A DNA stretch of 64,000 nucleotides from Paludibaculum fermentans (lineage in GTDB: Bacteria; Acidobacteriota; Terriglobia; Bryobacterales; Bryobacteraceae): contig NZ_CP063849.1 of NCBI RefSeq assembly GCF_015277775.1, positions 3,410,001 through 3,474,000 of the forward strand, written 5' to 3'. Below are positions 8,981 through 16,912 of this stretch, piece by piece; position 1 is the first letter of the stretch; each line of letters starts with the position of its first letter. The notes under the pieces were generated by a model. It was given only the letters and a program-made list of their open reading frames with translations. It was not told the origin of the DNA and did not search any database. Both the position numbers and the translations under genes were made by a program.

Positions 8981-10693
8981 TTACCAGAAGATGATCTGCA
9001 GAATCACGAAGACGATGGCAATGAGGATGGCCCAGAAGGCCGGCCGCTCATACAAAGGTACCTGACCTTCGCCTGGGATCTCGGTGCAGCCGTAGACCAG
9101 GCCGACCAGTTCCTTATCCGGCTTGGGTTTGGTCAACAGGCTGACCACGATGGTGACGACAAAACACACCAGCCAGGACCAGAGGGCGCGATACATGTTT
9201 TCGGCCATGTCCTTGGCGTTGGACGAGAAGGCGATGTAGCGGAGAGCGGAGGGGTCGGCTTTGACCCACGCCCACATGGCGATGGAGGCGCCGGTGCCGG
9301 TGAGCAGGCCCCAGAAGCCGCCCTGCGGAGTGGCCCGTTTCCACAGCATGCCGAGGATGACGGTGCCGAACAGCGGGGCGATAAAGAAACTGAAGAGCGC
9401 CTGGACGTAGTCCATGATGCTCTTGAACTCCATGACGAGGTACGCGGTGCCGATCGAGATGAGCACGCCGAGGACGGTGCACCAGCGGCCCATGAGAACG
9501 TAGTGGGCATCCGTCGCGTCCTTCTTCACAAACGCGCGGTAGATGTCGTAAGTCCAGACAGTGGCGAACGCGCTGACGTTGCCGGCCATGCCGCTCATGA
9601 AGCCGGCGATCAGGGCGGTGATGCCGAGCCCCAGCAGGCCCGGCCCGCAGTAGCGCGCCAGCATGATGGGCAGCACTTCGTTGTAGCTGTGGCCGCCGGC
9701 GGCGAGGGCGGCGCCTTCCCCGGTGAGCTTGAAGGGCAGCACGGCCAGGGCGAGCAGGCCGGGCAGGATAACGATGAAGGGGACCATCATCTTAAAGCCC
9801 GCGCCGATGATGGGCGCCATCTTGGCGGCGCGCAGATCCTTGGCGGCCAGCACGCGCTGGACGACCAGAAAGTCTGTAGTCCAATAGCCGAACGAAATCA
9901 CCCATCCGAGGCCGAGCACAATGCCCGTCCAGTGGATGCCCATGGGGTTGTCGGTGAACGAGCCCATGGTGCTCCACAGATGCGTGTAGTCCTGGCCCTG
10001 CCAGTTGGCGTGGATCTTCTTGACCATGCCGTCCCAGCCGCCGGCTTCGACAAGCCCGACAACGGGAATGACGAGCGCGCCGACCCAAATAAGGATGAAC
10101 TGCAGGACCTCATTGAAGATCGCCGAACGCAGCCCGCCGAGAGCCACATAGATAGCCACGGTAATCGACGAGACCCAGATGCTGAAATTGATGTCCCAAC
10201 CCAGCACGACCTTCATCACGAGGGCCATGGAGTACATGTTGATGCCGCTCATGAGCACGGTCATGAAACCGAAGGAGACAGCGGAGAGGGCGCGGGAGGG
10301 TTCGCCAAAGCGCAGTTGCAGATAGCCAGGAACTGAGTGGGTCTTGGAGATGTAGTAGAACGGCATCATCACGATGCCGAGGAACAGCATGGCGGGGATG
10401 GCGCCGATCCAATACCAGTGCGTGGCCAGGATGCCGTACTGATAAGCCGCGGCGGCCCAGCCCATCAATTCGAGGGAGCCCAGGTTGGCCGAGAGGAAGC
10501 TCAGCCCGGCGATCCAGGCGGTCATCTCGCGGCCGGCCATGAAGAAGTCCTCGCCTGTTTCGGACTGACCCTTCAGGTAGAAACCGATGAGGAGGACGAC
10601 GACAAAGTAGATGGCGATGATGGAGATATCGACGCCACCCAGGGAGATCAGTCGCGACGGAGCGGACTGCAAGAGCAACAGAGCTGGATTCAT
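8981..10693 (-). CDS. Sodium:solute (SSS/SLC5) sugar symporter
   Basis: A 570-residue integral membrane transporter with about 14 predicted helices. The start is the ATG at 10693 (MNPALLLLQSAPSRL) with GGGAG ~11 bases upstream; a TTG 15 codons earlier falls upstream of the predicted operator and near the transcription start, so it is unlikely. GEDFFMAGREMTAWIAGLSFLSAN is the SSS N-terminal signature region and GGLRSAIFNEVLQ the conserved helix with Na+ ligands. It should import a neutral sugar or related solute with Na+. It heads the isomerase operon and lies directly behind a LacI-type operator, which suggests substrate induction. Confidence 0.9.
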   Translation of the reverse strand: MNPALLLLQSAPSRLISLGGVDISIIAIYFVVVLLIGFYLKGQSETGEDFFMAGREMTAWIAGLSFLSANLGSLELMGWAAAAYQYGILATHWYWIGAIPAMLFLGIVMMPFYYISKTHSVPGYLQLRFGEPSRALSAVSFGFMTVLMSGINMYSMALVMKVVLGWDINFSIWVSSITVAIYVALGGLRSAIFNEVLQFILIWVGALVIPVVGLVEAGGWDGMVKKIHANWQGQDYTHLWSTMGSFTDNPMGIHWTGIVLGLGWVISFGYWTTDFLVVQRVLAAKDLRAAKMAPIIGAGFKMMVPFIVILPGLLALAVLPFKLTGEGAALAAGGHSYNEVLPIMLARYCGPGLLGLGITALIAGFMSGMAGNVSAFATVWTYDIYRAFVKKDATDAHYVLMGRWCTVLGVLISIGTAYLVMEFKSIMDYVQALFSFFIAPLFGTVILGMLWKRATPQGGFWGLLTGTGASIAMWAWVKADPSALRYIAFSSNAKDMAENMYRALWSWLVCFVVTIVVSLLTKPKPDKELVGLVYGCTEIPGEGQVPLYERPAFWAILIAIVFVILQIIFW

Positions 10694-10716
10694 TCGGAAA
10701 GGCGCTCCCGTAAATC

Positions 10717-10730
10717 TGCAAGCGTTTGCA
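10717..10730. promoter_or_regulatory. LacI/GalR-family operator
   Basis: TGCAAGCGTTTGCA is a near-perfect 14-bp palindrome with the central AAnCGnTT of LacI-family sites. It starts at the predicted +1 and ends 23 bases before the transporter start codon, where a bound repressor would block initiation. The cognate regulator is not in the window. Confidence 0.7.
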
Positions 10731-10737
10731 AAGGGCA

Positions 10738-10766
10738 ATTATATGCCCTCGCCAGAGAAGATTCAA
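10738..10766 (-). promoter_or_regulatory. Sigma70-type promoter of the sugar operon
   Basis: On the minus strand TTGAAT (10766-10761) is followed after exactly 17 bases by a perfect TATAAT (10743-10738). The predicted transcription start is near 10731, at the edge of the palindromic operator and about 38 bases before the transporter ATG. Confidence 0.75.
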
Positions 10767-11217
10767 CACTATCACGGAGAAGGCGGAATCAGAGCGGGTT
10801 TGGGATCGTTTTTCTACCGCCCGGCGGGGATGATTGGATTCATCGCGAGCATCGGGCTCGAGCGCCGCACAGCACCGCCGCGCAGGCTGATGACGGGGGC
10901 TCGACGCCATCCCGCCTCATTCCAAAGGATTGATTCCCATACATCGGAAGAGAGTTCGAATGCACGTTGCGTCCGGCCGCCTGGGATGCGGCGTCGAACC
11001 GATTCATTCCAGGAACGGAATGGCCGCCGGCGCGCCAGCTTGGGTGGTAGGTTTGCCAGGAGGCAGCGGATCCGGATAAAACCGGGTGGCTCCGTTTGCA
11101 GGGCACGGGCGGAGGCGCGGTGACCCGGGACCGCGCGCCAAACCGGAAAGCGTGGGTATAATGACGCGATATGCGCGGGTTGCAACCCGCGGAACTGGGC
11201 GTCGATCAGGAGGGACT
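10767..11217. other. Non-coding gap between divergent genes
   Basis: About 450 bases between the sugar-operon promoter and the dienelactone hydrolase start. No convincing gene is seen. The only clear signal is the AGGAGG at 11208-11213 in front of the ATG at 11218. Confidence 0.55.
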
Positions 11218-12078
11218 ATGTGCGATCAGGACCATTTTGAAGAGGACCGCCAGGAGTATGAAGCTCGCGGGCTGGTGACTCGCAAGCAATTTGGCGCCTT
11301 GTTGGGCGCCGGGGTCACGATGATGCTGCCGCAGGTGGCCAATGCCGTGACGGTGACCGAAAGCGAAGTGACTGTCACGACACCCGACGGCTCGGCCGAC
11401 TGCTACTTCGTGCATCCGGCGAGCGGCTCGGCCGCGGCTGTCCTGATCTGGCCCGACATCTTCGGCCTGCGGCCGGCGTTCAAGCAGATGGGCAAGCGCC
11501 TGGCCGAGTCCGGCTACTCGGCGCTGGTGGTGAATCCCTTCTACCGCATGAAGAAGGCGCCGACTTCGGAGGGCGGCGGGTCGACGAACATCCAGGACGT
11601 GATGCCGCTGGCGAGGGCGTTGAACGAGACGACCCACATGACGGACGCCAAGGCGTTCATCGGGTGGCTCGACGAACAGAAGTCCGTCGATAAGAAGAAG
11701 AAGGTGGGCACGCAGGGCTACTGCATGGGCGGCCCGATAGCGTTCCGGACCGCGGCGGCGGTGCCGGGCCGGGTGGGCGCGGTGGCGTCGTTCCACGGCG
11801 GCGGCCTGGTGACGGATGCTCCGAACAGCCCGCATCTCCAGGCGTCGAAGACGAAGGCCCAGTTCCTGATTGCGATCGCGGAGAACGACGACAAGCGCCT
11901 GCCGAACGACAAGACGGTGCTGAAGGAGACCTTCGAGAAGGCGGGCCTGCCGGCGGAGATCGAAGTCTATGGGGCCGCACACGGCTGGTGCCCACCGGAT
12001 TCGAAGGTATACAACCAGGAGCTCGCCGAAAAGGCCTGGAGCCGGCTGCTGGCGCTGTACGGGAAGGCGCTCGCTTAA
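11218..12078 (+). CDS. Dienelactone hydrolase family protein, exported
   Basis: A 286-residue alpha/beta hydrolase. The start is fixed by AGGAGG four bases before the ATG. Residues ~21-43 form a hydrophobic export segment (TRKQFGALLGAGVTMMLP, ending ANA) that resembles a weak Tat or Sec signal with a long acidic n-region. The catalytic triad of the DLH family is visible: nucleophile Cys169 in GYCMGG, Asp near 224 in AENDD, His255 in AAHGW. Family members hydrolyse dienelactones and other esters. It stands alone on this strand and ends tail to tail with the DUF1398 gene, so its physiological ester cannot be inferred. Confidence 0.87.
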   Translation: MCDQDHFEEDRQEYEARGLVTRKQFGALLGAGVTMMLPQVANAVTVTESEVTVTTPDGSADCYFVHPASGSAAAVLIWPDIFGLRPAFKQMGKRLAESGYSALVVNPFYRMKKAPTSEGGGSTNIQDVMPLARALNETTHMTDAKAFIGWLDEQKSVDKKKKVGTQGYCMGGPIAFRTAAAVPGRVGAVASFHGGGLVTDAPNSPHLQASKTKAQFLIAIAENDDKRLPNDKTVLKETFEKAGLPAEIEVYGAAHGWCPPDSKVYNQELAEKAWSRLLALYGKALA

Positions 12079-12163
12079 CTGGGCAAGCGGTTGTGGCGTG
12101 GGCCGGCTTTCGCGAATCTCCCGACGGGCGGTTCTAAGGCCGGCCGGGCAGATGACGGCGCTG

Positions 12164-12586
12164 CTATCGTTCTGCCACGGCTACGGCCGGATAGGCCTCG
12201 ACATACTCTTCGCCGCCAGCGCCAGTGTAGGTGACGGCCCGCAGGTCGAAGTTGACCTCGTAGCGGACAACACCAGCGCGCCAGGTGGACGCCAGGAACT
12301 CGGCAAAGGTGCTCTCGCCTGCCTGGTCCGTCCGCAGGGCCTTGATGAGGGCCTCGCGATGGAAGGCCGGTACATCGACGGGTCCGCTGACCAGAGGCGT
12401 GCCTTGGATCACGACCGGTCCGAGGCGGGTCAAATAGAGGCTCTGGCAGGCAGGCAGGCTCCACTGATTGCTCGTTACACCCGCCTGCCGGAGCGTCTCG
12501 GCCAGATAGGGGAAGCCGCCCACCCTCGGCCGGCCTGCCATTGCCCGCTGCAGCGCGGCTTTCAAATTGTCCAGCGCGGCGCTCAC
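12164..12586 (-). CDS. DUF1398 family protein
   Basis: A 140-residue soluble protein starting at GTG with GGGAG nine bases upstream. It has the layout of the DUF1398 (YbcV-like) family: RAMAGRPRVGGFPYLAETLRQAGV, then a beta-rich core ending FDLRAVTYTG and a C-terminal YVEAYPAVAV strand. No enzymatic function is established for this family. It follows the marR gene by 57 bases in the same direction and is probably co-transcribed, so it may be a MarR-controlled stress protein. Confidence 0.75.
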   Translation of the reverse strand: MSAALDNLKAALQRAMAGRPRVGGFPYLAETLRQAGVTSNQWSLPACQSLYLTRLGPVVIQGTPLVSGPVDVPAFHREALIKALRTDQAGESTFAEFLASTWRAGVVRYEVNFDLRAVTYTGAGGEEYVEAYPAVAVAER

Positions 12587-12643
12587 CGGATCGCTCCCAT
12601 GCAGGCAGTCTTCGTCCAGGACATCTCCATTCGGTGGTTCTCC

Positions 12644-13111
12644 TTAAGCGGTCGGCATTCTCTTTAGCTGGTTGGCGGCGACGAGCTTCCGGAGTATCGA
12701 CACAAGCTGTTCCCTCTCCTTCGCGGGCAGGTGAGAGAAGAACTCTTCGTCGTTCCGGTCAGCGAGGGCGGCCAATGCGGGTACGGCCGCACGCCCCGCG
12801 GCCGTTAGGTTCACTTCCTGAAACCGGCGGTCATCGCCGGCCTCCTTGCGGGTCACCAGGCCCTTGAGAAGGAGCCTGTCGATGAGTTTTGACACCGCCC
12901 CGCGCGTCAATCCGCTGGAAGCCGCCAGCCGGCTAGGTGACGTCTCCCGGGCGTCAAAGAGTTCACGGAGGATCACCCATTCCGCGACGGTCACTCCGGT
13001 GTTCTCCAACTTACGGGCGAAGCCCTGAGACACATGGTTGGACACGAATCGCAGCCAGAAGCCGATGTGGCTTTCCAGGCTGCTCACGGCCGGGGCGGCT
13101 TTGCTCTTCAC
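12644..13111 (-). CDS. MarR family transcriptional regulator
   Basis: A 155-residue winged-helix regulator. Recognition helix region SPSRLAASSGLTRGAVSKLIDRLLLKGLV and wing KEAGDDRRFQEVNLTAAG are textbook MarR features, flanked by dimerisation helices. The start is GTG; no Shine-Dalgarno is visible and the predicted transcription start falls on or within a base or so of this GTG, so the message may be leaderless. A palindrome placed inside the promoter spacer suggests autorepression. The DUF1398 gene downstream is its likely co-transcribed partner; the DUF899 pair upstream points the same way and may also be under its control. Confidence 0.93.
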   Translation of the reverse strand: MKSKAAPAVSSLESHIGFWLRFVSNHVSQGFARKLENTGVTVAEWVILRELFDARETSPSRLAASSGLTRGAVSKLIDRLLLKGLVTRKEAGDDRRFQEVNLTAAGRAAVPALAALADRNDEEFFSHLPAKEREQLVSILRKLVAANQLKRMPTA

Positions 13112-13117
13112 AGTTCC

Positions 13118-13146
13118 ATATTAGTTTCCTATTCAACTATTGTCAA
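13118..13146 (-). promoter_or_regulatory. marR promoter with embedded palindrome
   Basis: Minus strand: perfect TTGACA at 13146-13141, 17-base spacer, TAATAT at 13123-13118. The spacer and part of the -10 form TAGTTGAATAGGAAACTA (13139-13122), an inverted repeat of the size and style of MarR sites. The predicted start falls at about 13111-13112, the first base of the GTG. The -35 overlaps the stop codon of the small DUF899-partner gene. Confidence 0.7.
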
Positions 13147-13445
13147 GGAAACTGTATGAGAGAAGACTCCACTGCCGCGCAACGGGACCGGACGCTTCTT
13201 CGGGCACGCGATGTCCGCCGCCACAGGAAGACGGCCACGGCGGCGGTCCACAGCAGCAGGATGCCGGTCCTCATCCAGGTGACCGTGGCGGCCGAGATGG
13301 TGAGGCCGGTTGCCACGGTCAGCCAGGCCGCCAGACACAAGGGGCATTTCGGCAAGATCAGCAGAAGCAACCCGGACAGGATTGAAGCAGCGGCCCGGGC
13401 GGGCCGGCGTGGTACCGGCCCGCAGGCGCAACCCGGGGCAGTCAT
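13143..13445 (-). CDS. Small membrane protein with CPxC motif
   Basis: A 100-residue protein whose ATG overlaps the stop codon of the DUF899 gene in an ATGA arrangement, implying translational coupling. Two hydrophobic helices are visible (residues ~20-42, ending in PKCPLCLAAWL, and ~48-72), followed by an Arg-rich tail. The KCPLC motif at a membrane edge recalls small thiol/metal-related membrane proteins such as the MerC-like group, but the similarity is limited to this motif. Given the thioredoxin-like neighbour, a redox partner role is plausible and unproven. Confidence 0.65.
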   Translation of the reverse strand: MTAPGCACGPVPRRPARAAASILSGLLLLILPKCPLCLAAWLTVATGLTISAATVTWMRTGILLLWTAAVAVFLWRRTSRARRSVRSRCAAVESSLIQFP

Positions 13446-14251
13446 CGCGCCACGGCCTCGTGGCTGCAGCAGGCCGCCGCCGCCTGGACCCGCGGATACT
13501 CATCGTGACGCCGCCACCAGACGCCTGCCTCGTTGCGGCCCTTGGGGGCACGGTCGAGCCACTGGTACATGCCCCAGAGCCCGTCGACGCCACGCGCATA
13601 GCTGGAGTAGCAGTGGTAGATGGCTCCCTCCTCCTGCACGAAGGTACTCACGCCGGGCCGCTCGCGCCGGTATGCCGCCGTGTCGGTCCCGCACATGGCT
13701 GCGAACTGGGCAACCGCACCACCACTTTGCTGGGCGGCCGGCAACGGCAACGGCTTTTCGCGGCGATAGTTGTACTCGATCCCTTCGCTCTGTTGCTGCG
13801 GACTATAGGAGGCCGAGTAGTCGAAGTTGAAGCCTCCGTCCACGGAAGACGCCCAGGGGAAGGTCCAGCCCATGCGCTGCCGGTAAGCCAGCAGCTTCTC
13901 CAGAGGCGCGCGGGACACGGCCCAGAACATGACGTCGTGGTTGGCCAGGTGGACGGCGACGCCGTTGAAGCCGTCGGCCACGGCAGAGCAGGACGGGCAG
14001 CCCGCCTGAAACTCGGGGCCGTACATGAAGTGATAGACCAGGAGCTGCGAACGCCCGCGGAAGAGATCCGCCAGCGAGGCGCTTCCCTGCTCTGTATCGA
14101 ACTGGTAGTCCCTGTCGAGGCGCACCCAAGGCAGTTCCTGCCTGCGTTGCGCCAGTTCATCGCCGCGACGCGTCAGTTCCTTCTCTTCATTCAGAAGTTG
14201 CAGCCGCGCGGCCAGCCACTCTTCGCGGGTTCCGGTGGTGTGTTGTGTCAT
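13442..14251 (-). CDS. DUF899 thioredoxin-like protein
   Basis: A 269-residue protein. The ATG at 14251 is preferred over the one at 14266 because GAGGA lies eight bases upstream of it. The sequence carries DUF899 hallmarks: TREEWLAARLQLLNEEKELTR at the N-terminus, QLLVYHFMYGPEFQAGCPSC with a CxxC-like pair, and the C-terminal DGLWGMYQWLDRAPKGRNE. Structures of the family show a thioredoxin-like fold, but substrates are unknown. It is translationally coupled to a small CPxC membrane protein and lies upstream of marR in the same direction. Confidence 0.85.
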   Translation of the reverse strand: MTQHTTGTREEWLAARLQLLNEEKELTRRGDELAQRRQELPWVRLDRDYQFDTEQGSASLADLFRGRSQLLVYHFMYGPEFQAGCPSCSAVADGFNGVAVHLANHDVMFWAVSRAPLEKLLAYRQRMGWTFPWASSVDGGFNFDYSASYSPQQQSEGIEYNYRREKPLPLPAAQQSGGAVAQFAAMCGTDTAAYRRERPGVSTFVQEEGAIYHCYSSYARGVDGLWGMYQWLDRAPKGRNEAGVWWRRHDEYPRVQAAAACCSHEAVAR

Positions 14252-14358
14252 TGTGTTTGTCCTCATTTCCTTCGGTAGAATTCAGTAATCGCTGCCTGCA
14301 AGACCAACTTAGGCCCGGATGCTGAAATCGCGGGAGTGACAAGCGTGGCGGGATTCCC

Positions 14359-15579
14359 ATGGACTCACTGATCACGGCCGCGGCGCGGGCGCTGGCCGCG
14401 GGCGATCCGCTGGGCGCCTTGAAGCGTGTCGCCCTGCGTGACGATGCGCCGGCCCTGGCATTGCGAGGGATCGCGATGGCGCAACTGGGCGAGTTCGCGC
14501 GGGCGAAGATGCTGTTGCGCAGTGCCGCCCGGGCGTTCGGTCCGAGAGAGGCGGTGGCCCGTGCGCGCTGTGCCGTGGCGGAGGCGGAGGTCGCTCTGGT
14601 TTCGCGAGACCTGGGCTGGCCGGCGAAGGCCCTGGAGGCGGCGCGCACCACACTGGAAGCTCATGGCGACCGCTTGAATTCCGCCTATGCACGGTATCTT
14701 GCGATCCGGCGCCTGCTGTTGATTGGACATCTGAAGGAGGCGGAGCGAGGGCTGGCCGAGCTTGACCCGTCGTTGTTCCCGGCCCCCTTGCGGGCGACCC
14801 ACGAACTCGCCGTGGCCGGGGTTGCGATGCGGCGGCTGAGGACGCAGTCCGCGCGGGATGCGCTGGACCGGGCAGAGGAGGCGGCGCGGCAGGCGAAGAT
14901 CCCGGCGCTGATGGCGGAGGTGGAGAGCGCAGCCCGCTTGCTGCAGACTCCGGCGGCCCGGCTGATCGCGAGCGGCGAAGAGAGGCTGCTCCTCCTGGAA
15001 GAGGTGGAAGCGGTGTTGGCGTCGCGGGCGCTGGTGGTGGACGCATGCCGGCTGGTGGTGCGGGACCGAGGAACCGTTGTGCCGCTGGCCCGGCGGCCGG
15101 TCTTGTTCGCGCTGGCGCGAACCCTGGGCGAAGCGTGGCCTGGAGATGTGCCCAGGGATGTCCTGCTGACACGGGCGTTTGGAGCGAGGCTTGCCGATGA
15201 ATCGCATCGGGCGCGGCTGCGGGTCGAGATCGGACGGCTGCGGAGGGCGCTGCGAGGGATGGCCGTGGTCAGCGCGACCAAGCGAGGGTTTGCGTTGGCG
15301 CCGAGCCGTGCCGGCGAGATCGTCGTGCTGGCGCAGCCCGTCGAGGATGAGCATGCGGGGGTGCTGGCCTTCCTGATGGACGGGGAATCGTGGTCGAGTT
15401 CCGCGCTGGCGCTGGCGCTGGGCACAAGCCAACGGACCGTGCAGCGGGCGCTCGACTCACTGGCGGCGGCAGGCAAGGTGCAGTGGGTGGGCCGCGGCCG
15501 GGCACGGCGCTGGATGACGCCGCCGGTGCCCGGATTCACGACGATCTTGTTACTCCCTACGTTGCTGCCGGTTGATTAA
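14359..15579 (+). CDS. Two-HTH transcriptional regulator with helical-repeat N-terminus
   Basis: A 406-residue cytoplasmic protein. Residues ~1-215 are alanine/leucine-rich paired helices resembling degenerate TPRs. Residues ~225-315 look like an OmpR/BTAD-type winged helix (RRPVLFALARTLGEAWPGDVPRDVLLTRAF ... RLRVEIGRLRRALRG). Residues ~345-395 contain a second HTH (ALGTSQRTVQRALDSLAAAGKVQWVGRGRARRW). It is followed 9 bases later by a beta-propeller gene on the same strand, so the pair is likely a regulator plus sensor or effector. Domain identification rests on pattern recognition; ligand and targets are unknown. Confidence 0.7.
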   Translation: MDSLITAAARALAAGDPLGALKRVALRDDAPALALRGIAMAQLGEFARAKMLLRSAARAFGPREAVARARCAVAEAEVALVSRDLGWPAKALEAARTTLEAHGDRLNSAYARYLAIRRLLLIGHLKEAERGLAELDPSLFPAPLRATHELAVAGVAMRRLRTQSARDALDRAEEAARQAKIPALMAEVESAARLLQTPAARLIASGEERLLLLEEVEAVLASRALVVDACRLVVRDRGTVVPLARRPVLFALARTLGEAWPGDVPRDVLLTRAFGARLADESHRARLRVEIGRLRRALRGMAVVSATKRGFALAPSRAGEIVVLAQPVEDEHAGVLAFLMDGESWSSSALALALGTSQRTVQRALDSLAAAGKVQWVGRGRARRWMTPPVPGFTTILLLPTLLPVD

Positions 15580-15588
15580 GGTGGACAT

Positions 15589-16230
15589 ATGAAGGAATCA
15601 CCAGCCGAGATAGTGCGGGAGTATGGGCCGTTTCCGGGGGTTGAGCGCGTGAATGGAGTCACGTACGACGGGGCGAGCGTCTGGTTCGCATCGGGCGGCC
15701 AGTTGAATGCACTGGATCCGGCGAGCGGGGCGATGACGCGTTCGATCGAGGTGGCGGCCCATGCGGGTACGGCCTTCGACGGGCAGCACCTGTTTCAGAT
15801 TGCCGAGGACCGGATCCAGAAGATTGATCCGCAGACGGGCCAGGTGCTGGCGACGATCCCGGCGCCGGGCGGCGGCGGAGACTCGGGCCTGGCGTGGGCG
15901 GAGGGGTCGCTGTGGGTGGGCCAGTACCGGAGCCGGAAGATCCACCAGGTGGATCCGGGGACGGGGGCGATCCTGCGTACGATCGAGTCGAACCGGTTTG
16001 TCACGGGCGTTACGTGGGTGGATGGCGAGCTGTGGCACGCGACTTGGGAAGGGGATGAGAGCGAACTGAGGCACGTGGATCCGGGTACGGGCGAGGTACT
16101 GGAGCGGTTGGAGATGCCGGCCGGCGTGAATGTCTCCGGGTTGGAGTCCGATGGCGGGGACCGATTCTTCTGCGGGGGTGGGGGGACCGGCAAGGTGCGA
16201 GCGGTGCGGCGGCCGAAGTGGCAGGAGTGA
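15589..16230 (+). CDS. YncE/Vgb-like beta-propeller protein
   Basis: A 213-residue protein with an ATG after TAAGGTGG. It contains about four to five repeats of the form GLAWAEGSLWVGQYRSRKIHQVDPGTG, as in YncE, Vgb lyase or glutamine cyclotransferase-type propellers. There is no signal peptide, unlike secreted propellers, so it is probably cytoplasmic. It follows the two-HTH regulator by 9 bases and probably shares its transcript. It is shorter than a full 6- or 7-bladed propeller and no catalytic residues can be named. Confidence 0.72.
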   Translation: MKESPAEIVREYGPFPGVERVNGVTYDGASVWFASGGQLNALDPASGAMTRSIEVAAHAGTAFDGQHLFQIAEDRIQKIDPQTGQVLATIPAPGGGGDSGLAWAEGSLWVGQYRSRKIHQVDPGTGAILRTIESNRFVTGVTWVDGELWHATWEGDESELRHVDPGTGEVLERLEMPAGVNVSGLESDGGDRFFCGGGGTGKVRAVRRPKWQE

Positions 16231-16260
16231 CGGCGCGGGCCTCTGCAGTAAAATTGGGCC

Positions 16261-16629
16261 ATGATCCGTCAGATTGCGCCTTTGTTCTTCACGTTGGACA
16301 TTCCCGCTACGCTGGCCTATTACAGCGAGAAGCTCGGTTTCGAGTGCCTGGGGACCTGGCAGGATCCCCCGGTCTATGCGATTGTGGCGCGGGACGGGCA
16401 CGCGATTCATTTCCGGTGCGCTGAGCCTCCGACGGCGAATCCGGGCAAGTACGAGGATGAGCTGCTCGACGCGTATTTGTTCATTCAAGATGCGGACGCG
16501 CTGTATGCGGAGTATGCCGCCAAAGGGGTGGAGTTTGCGCGCGGGGTGGAGGATATGCCGTGGCTGGCGCGCGAGTTCGTGGTGAAGGATTGCGATGGCC
16601 GGCTGCTGGCCTTCGGGGCGAATTTGTAG
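16261..16629 (+). CDS. VOC family (bleomycin-resistance/glyoxalase fold) protein
   Basis: A 122-residue single VOC module: PLFFTLDIPATLAYYSEKLGFECLG, the central AIHFRC strand, DAYLFIQDADALYAEYAAKGV and the C-terminal EFVVKDCDGRLLAFG. The length equals that of bleomycin-binding and fosfomycin-type single-domain VOC proteins that dimerise to form two sites. The final glutamate of classic metal sites is replaced in the DGRLLAFG strand, so metal dependence is uncertain. It lies 30 bases after the propeller gene and just before a repeat cluster. Confidence 0.83.
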   Translation: MIRQIAPLFFTLDIPATLAYYSEKLGFECLGTWQDPPVYAIVARDGHAIHFRCAEPPTANPGKYEDELLDAYLFIQDADALYAEYAAKGVEFARGVEDMPWLAREFVVKDCDGRLLAFGANL

Positions 16630-16912
16630 GGGGGGCGGTGGGGCCGTACCGTTGGAGGCGCGGGGGGAATGGGTCGTCCGAATGGGGTCGTTGCAGCTCT
16701 TCAGCGGGCTATCCGCTCATTTACATTCGCGGCTCAATGCGGTTGCTCCGCTTTGGCACGTGGCTCGCTCCTTGCCAGTCGCGGTTCGCAGCGCGGTGGG
16801 GAGCCCTCCGGTGAGGAGGGCGGGCATGGGGGCGCGCTGCTGAATGGATTGGGGTCTTTCGGGGGCTATCCGCTCACTCACGTTCGCGGCTCCGTTTGGG
16901 GACGCGGGGCGG
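16630..16912. repeat. Non-coding gap with two copies of dispersed repeat family 1
   Basis: Copy A has its core at about 16690-16740 and copy B at about 16851-16897, both containing the GGCTATCCGCTCA...TTCGCGGCTC core. The rest is G-rich spacer with another recurrent string, CTCCTTGCCAGTCGCGGTTCG, also found with small changes near 26828 and 28520. Confidence 0.8.
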
